This document shows, piece after piece, positions 60,610 to 64,000 of a stretch of DNA of 64,000 bases. Position 1 is the first letter of the stretch. The number at the start of each line of letters is the position of its first letter. The stretch is taken from the NCBI GenBank assembly GCA_028023455.1, contig JAQFVV010012400.1, forward strand, positions 18,256,490 through 18,320,489, read 5' to 3'. Source of the stretch: Epiperipatus broadwayi. Lineage: Eukaryota; Onychophora; Udeonychophora; Euonychophora; Peripatidae. The position numbers and the translations under genes are program-made. Below the pieces are notes generated by a model that searched no databases, had not been told where the DNA came from, and was given only the letters and a program-made list of their open reading frames with translations.

Positions 60610-60784
60610 CATTGATAATTTCTTCGTATTTCTTACAAAATTGTCTTTCAAACCATATATAATACTTCTTACCTGAGATAATCCATAGTTTCAGAATCTT
60701 CAAAACTAGTCGCATAAGAAATCTTTGTCCTTAGAATTATGACAATGTTATTTGAATAAAGAGTGAAACCTTAAATTAAATCTA

Positions 60785-61420
60785 TTTTAAAAAATACCAT
60801 TAGAAAATAATAGTATTATATTAGATATTTTAAAAGAAGCAGAATAAAAAAAGAAAGAAATTATTAGTAAAATTACATACCAAAATCTAAATTATAACAT
60901 ACCAGATTATTTGAAAAATGCGTTAGTAACATGAATATTTAAAAAAAGATATTAGAATTTTTAGACCAACATTCTTCTGTTAATTTTATACAAGATCTTT
61001 ACTAAAATCATTATAACTGATCAATAGAAAACTTTGGACTCAAAACAATTAAGATAACAAGATGGATTTGAAAATGATTTTAGCATTAAAATGAAGAGAT
61101 TATAGAAAGGGAGCATATGGTCTTATTATGCCTTTGATTTGTAGATTATAAAAAACTATTTGACTCTACAAGGATTTCTCAGTGATTATAGTTTTGGAAT
61201 ATCAATATATAGACCTGGGGTATTGTTATATTCTGAATACTATTTATCAAAATGTAACAACAGTTATTAGATTACATGGTGAGACCAAGAGGATTAACAA
61301 TGATATGGTTGAGTGATAGAGTGATTTCATGATACCAAAATTTTTTATATCAGTTTTGAAAAAAACATTTAAATATCAATATTTAAGCTGGTCTGCAACT
61401 GCTATCAACTGAAATATGTA
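60785..61420 (+). pseudogene. heavily decayed RTE reverse transcriptase
   Basis: Fragments in three frames follow the order of the intact RTE at 61.5-64 kb: IILDILKEAE, YLKNALVT.IFKK, LILYKIFTKIII, DGFENDFS, YYAFDL..I (motif A region), NTIYQNVTTVIRLHGET, then IPKFFISVLKKTF (motif B region). It ends before the FADD box. It faces the minus-strand RTE, leaving about 70 bp between them. Confidence 0.8.
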
Positions 61421-61517
61421 AAAAAAAAAATTAATCTATACATTTGTAATAAATCTATAAATACCAAACATATTCTTTTATATTGAATTATATGATCATC
61501 ATCATCATCAACCATTA

Positions 61518-62696
61518 TCAATCCACTGCAGGATGAAGGTCTCTTTCAAGTTTAATCCATCTTCTCTGATCTTTAGCTTCTCTTCTCCACAACACCCCTG
61601 CACATTTTCTTATTTCATTCATCCATCTCACATGTGGTCTCTTTCTGGATCTTTTACAATCTCTTGGAATCCAGTTTAAAATTTCAATTGTCCATCTATT
61701 ATCATCTCTTCTAGCAATATGTCCAGCCCAACTCCATTTCAATCTTTTAATTTTTTCAATAAGGTCAGTAACACCTGTTTGTTGTCTTACCCATACATTG
61801 CGTTTTCGATCTCTTCTTGTTACTCCCAACATACATCTCTCCATACTCCTTTGAGTGGTCTGAAGTCTCTGTATTGCTCTTCTATTAAGTGTCCAAGTCT
61901 CAGATCCATAAGTAAGAACTGGTAAAACACATTTGTTAAAAACCATCCTTTTCAAACACATAGGCATATTTCCTTTTAGTATCAAGTTATTTCTACCAAA
62001 AGCACTCCAACCAAGTTTAATTCTATGATTAATTTCCTCCATTATGTTTCCATCTGTATTAATAATCTGACCAAGGTATTTGTAACTGTTAACTTCTTCT
62101 AATTCTTCATAATCAATCTTTATTTTCATATTTTGAGCAAATCGATTAAACATTACTTTAGTCTTTTTAACATTTATCTTTAGTCCTACTTTTCTACTTT
62201 CATCTGCTAACTCCTGCAACATTTCCTGCAGCTCTGAAGCATTATTTGCAAAAACAACTACATCATCTGTGAAATCTAAATGACTTAAATACTCTCCATT
62301 TACTTTCACTCCTTTAGTTTCCCATTTTAATCCACAAAATACTTCTTGCAGCACTGCTGTAAAGAGTTTTGGAGATATGGAGTCACCTTGTCTTACACCT
62401 TTCTCAATGTTGATTTTTCCAGTATCATTATGTAATCTAATTGTTGCTGTTGCATTTTTATAAATATTCTTTAAAATATGACAATATCCTGGATCTATAC
62501 CTTGATGATCCAATGCTTTAATCACTGAAGAAATGTGTATAGAATCGAATGCCTTTTCATAATCTACAAATCCAAAACATAATGACAACTCATATTCGTT
62601 TGTCCTTTCTATGACTTCTCTCAATACCTGGATATGATCTATTGTACTAAAACCACTTTTAAATCCAGCTTGTTCTCTTGGTTGGTGGAAATCCAA
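61518..62696 (-). CDS. RTE reverse transcriptase and C-terminal domain
   Basis: The 392 residues shown start at a Met inside RT; the true reading begins upstream, around 62843, with WKNAVI, FKKGDKEDIRNYRPIS and LYKIFTKI. Motif A is FVDYEKAFD (res. 43-51), motif B VRQGDSISP (101-109), motif C FTDD (142-145; both catalytic Asp kept, Ala replaced by Thr). Then come KYLGQIIN, TYGSETW, and the RTE C-terminal GHIARRDD...RKRPHVRW, ending LHPAVD. The product would copy RNA into DNA at a nicked target. The plus-strand frame 61719-61925 is a shadow. Confidence 0.88.
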   Translation of the reverse strand: MDFHQPREQAGFKSGFSTIDHIQVLREVIERTNEYELSLCFGFVDYEKAFDSIHISSVIKALDHQGIDPGYCHILKNIYKNATATIRLHNDTGKINIEKGVRQGDSISPKLFTAVLQEVFCGLKWETKGVKVNGEYLSHLDFTDDVVVFANNASELQEMLQELADESRKVGLKINVKKTKVMFNRFAQNMKIKIDYEELEEVNSYKYLGQIINTDGNIMEEINHRIKLGWSAFGRNNLILKGNMPMCLKRMVFNKCVLPVLTYGSETWTLNRRAIQRLQTTQRSMERCMLGVTRRDRKRNVWVRQQTGVTDLIEKIKRLKWSWAGHIARRDDNRWTIEILNWIPRDCKRSRKRPHVRWMNEIRKCAGVLWRREAKDQRRWIKLERDLHPAVD

Positions 62697-62815
62697 AGTT
62701 CTCTGTAGACGAGTTGTAATTATCTTGGTAAAAATTTTATATAAAACTGATAAAAGGCTGATAGGTCTGTAATTTCTAATATCTTCTTTATCACCTTTTT
62801 TAAATATTAATATTA

Positions 62816-64000
62816 TTACTGCATTCTTCCAATCTTCCGTACATTTTTATCATTTAGACATTTGGTATATAACTTTGCTAAAATTGTTTCTATTTCTTCA
62901 CCTGCTTCTTTTAATATATCAATTATAATTCCATCATTTCCTGGAGCCTTTCCTTTCTTCATACACTTAATTGCATGTCTCACTTCTTCATTTAAAATTC
63001 TGGGCAATTCGGAAGATGTAATAGATATAGGAGGTACTTGTTCTTTATTACTATATAATTCTTGATAAAAATCTTCTACCAATTTCATGATGTCATCTCT
63101 CTTTTTAGTAATAATTCCATCTTTTTTTCTTATTGCAGATATAAATTTCCTACCAATACCAAAATGTTGTTTAACATTTTTGAGACTTTTATTTTCTTCT
63201 ACAGCTTTCCTTGCTATTTCACAGTTATACTTTCTTATATCATTTTCAACTCTTTTCCGTACCATTTTACAAAATTCGAGATATTCAATTCTTTTTAATA
63301 CATCATTTTTGTATATCTTCATATTCCTTCTTTTCTTCATAAATTCTCTAGTCTCAGTAGAAATTTTATTAGTCAATTGCTGCTTTTTTCTACCAGCTAT
63401 GTTTGTTGCAGTTTTTAAAAGTGTATCAGTTATTTTCATATTAATTTCATTCAAATCTGTATCATGTTCAAAATCTCCTAACACTTGAAACCTATTTGTA
63501 AGTTCTAATTTAAATTCATTAGAATGTTTCTGAAGATTAGGAATATCAACTGTAAATATTGTTTTTCTTAATAATTTTTGTCTCTCTAGTTTTACATTAA
63601 CACGTAACTTACACCTTACTAATCGATGATCACTTCCTGTGTTAAATTTATTAAGAACATTACAATCTTGAAATATGTATTTTCTGTTAGTCAAAATATA
63701 ATCCAATTCTGCTGTACCTTCATTTGGATGCTTCCATGTCCATTTCCTTTTAACATTTTTCTCAAAAAATGAATTCATAATATAAAGTTTTTCTTTTTCT
63801 GCAAACTCCACAAGTCTATGTCCTCTCTCATTTCTATTACCATAACCAAAATTACCTACAGCAATTTCATCTTTCATTTGTCTACCAATTCTAGCATTAA
63901 AGTCTCCCATAACAATTTTAAAATGTTGTTTTCTCTGATCAAAAGCCTTTTGTACATCCATATAAAAATCTTCTACTACTTCATCACTATGAGAACTTGT
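62816..64000 (-). CDS. RTE apurinic-type endonuclease (C-terminal part) and linker, partial
   Basis: The frame is open to the window edge, reading in from SHSDEVVEDFY. Endonuclease motifs, numbered from the Met at 63961, are MGDFNARIG (GDFN at 19-22), TWKHP (75-79), LDYIL (86-90) and SDHRLV (110-115, catalytic Asp-His). The linker has KGKAPGNDGI before RT. The frame ends at 62816 after a shift near the T5 run at 62844-62848. One lost base there would explain why the RT continues in the next frame. The enzyme would nick the target DNA. Plus-strand frames at 62862-63488 are shadows. Confidence 0.88.
   Translation of the reverse strand, partial: TSSHSDEVVEDFYMDVQKAFDQRKQHFKIVMGDFNARIGRQMKDEIAVGNFGYGNRNERGHRLVEFAEKEKLYIMNSFFEKNVKRKWTWKHPNEGTAELDYILTNRKYIFQDCNVLNKFNTGSDHRLVRCKLRVNVKLERQKLLRKTIFTVDIPNLQKHSNEFKLELTNRFQVLGDFEHDTDLNEINMKITDTLLKTATNIAGRKKQQLTNKISTETREFMKKRRNMKIYKNDVLKRIEYLEFCKMVRKRVENDIRKYNCEIARKAVEENKSLKNVKQHFGIGRKFISAIRKKDGIITKKRDDIMKLVEDFYQELYSNKEQVPPISITSSELPRILNEEVRHAIKCMKKGKAPGNDGIIIDILKEAGEEIETILAKLYTKCLNDKNVRKIGRMQ

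Larger units (their letters stand above)
59793..60725. repeat. 118-bp inverted repeat pair with an exon-like core
   Basis: 59793-59910 (plus) and 60608-60725 (minus) are almost identical. Each reads ISYATSFEDSETMDYLR followed by a perfect donor CAG|GTAAG. One arm is inside the 1.73-kb insertion and the other outside the LTR. The near identity is much higher than between the LTRs, so the inversion duplication is younger. Confidence 0.75.
61490..64000 (-). mobile_element. RTE-clade LINE, near-intact, 5' end beyond the window
   Basis: Reading leftward: endonuclease, linker, RT, C-terminal domain, stop, a roughly 20-bp 3' UTR and a (GAT)n tail at 61497-61515. The single-ORF layout with very short UTR and trinucleotide tail is typical of RTE elements. 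Only one frameshift separates the two long frames. Confidence 0.9.

Noticed and set aside
61719-63488. Plus-strand frames of 60-130 codons
   Set aside because: They are shadows of the RTE ORF on the minus strand.

Overview
The window looks like AT-rich, gene-poor invertebrate nuclear DNA. It has spliceosomal splice signals, poly-A/T-tailed SINEs, RTE-type LINEs, a Ty3/gypsy element and a Tigger-like transposon. The taxon is uncertain. The integrase resembles those of arthropod elements, but this is only a weak pointer. No bacterial genes, true tRNA or rRNA genes, or CRISPR arrays were seen.

The only likely host gene is one first exon at 48137-48791. It encodes a signal peptide and the start of an ANF-type ligand-binding domain, as in receptor guanylate cyclases, and ends at a good splice donor. 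A decayed twin (38912-39392) lies 9.2 kb upstream inside an older duplication of about 3 kb (36318-39415 and 45898-48830). The twin has lost 175 bp and its splice donor. A second duplicated block (40620-41760 and 44700-45690) lies between the two.

Layout: 1-3321 is the 3' end of a Ty3/gypsy element with its LTR. 3.4-18 kb is AT-rich filler with SINEs, tandem repeats and hairpin elements. 18.2-25.5 kb holds a composite repeat cluster, a Tigger-like transposon and a LINE. 26-36 kb is mostly featureless apart from one 1-kb repeat insertion. 36-49 kb is the duplicated receptor region. 51.6-55.2 kb has a SINE and two large palindromes. 53.2-60.4 kb is an old minus-strand LTR element without a recognisable pol, split by a 1.7-kb insertion. 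60.8-64 kb has a dead RTE copy facing a near-intact one that runs off the window.

The most interesting find is a dispersed repeat (here 'family A': 5.4, 18.2, 25.3, 33.1 and 60.4 kb). Nine copies of one conserved stretch fit a type I hammerhead ribozyme: box CUGAUGA, hairpin II, box GAAA, a minimal helix III ending in the triplet GUC, and a helix I of about 6 bp closed by sequence on both sides. Compensatory and wobble changes occur between copies. The units sit in tandem (378-456 bp spacing), sometimes followed by an inverted unit, and three insertions are flanked by 13-14 bp target-site duplications. This matches the architecture of animal 'retrozymes', non-autonomous retroelements thought to spread through hammerhead-processed circular RNAs. 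No reverse transcriptase obviously dedicated to them is in the window.
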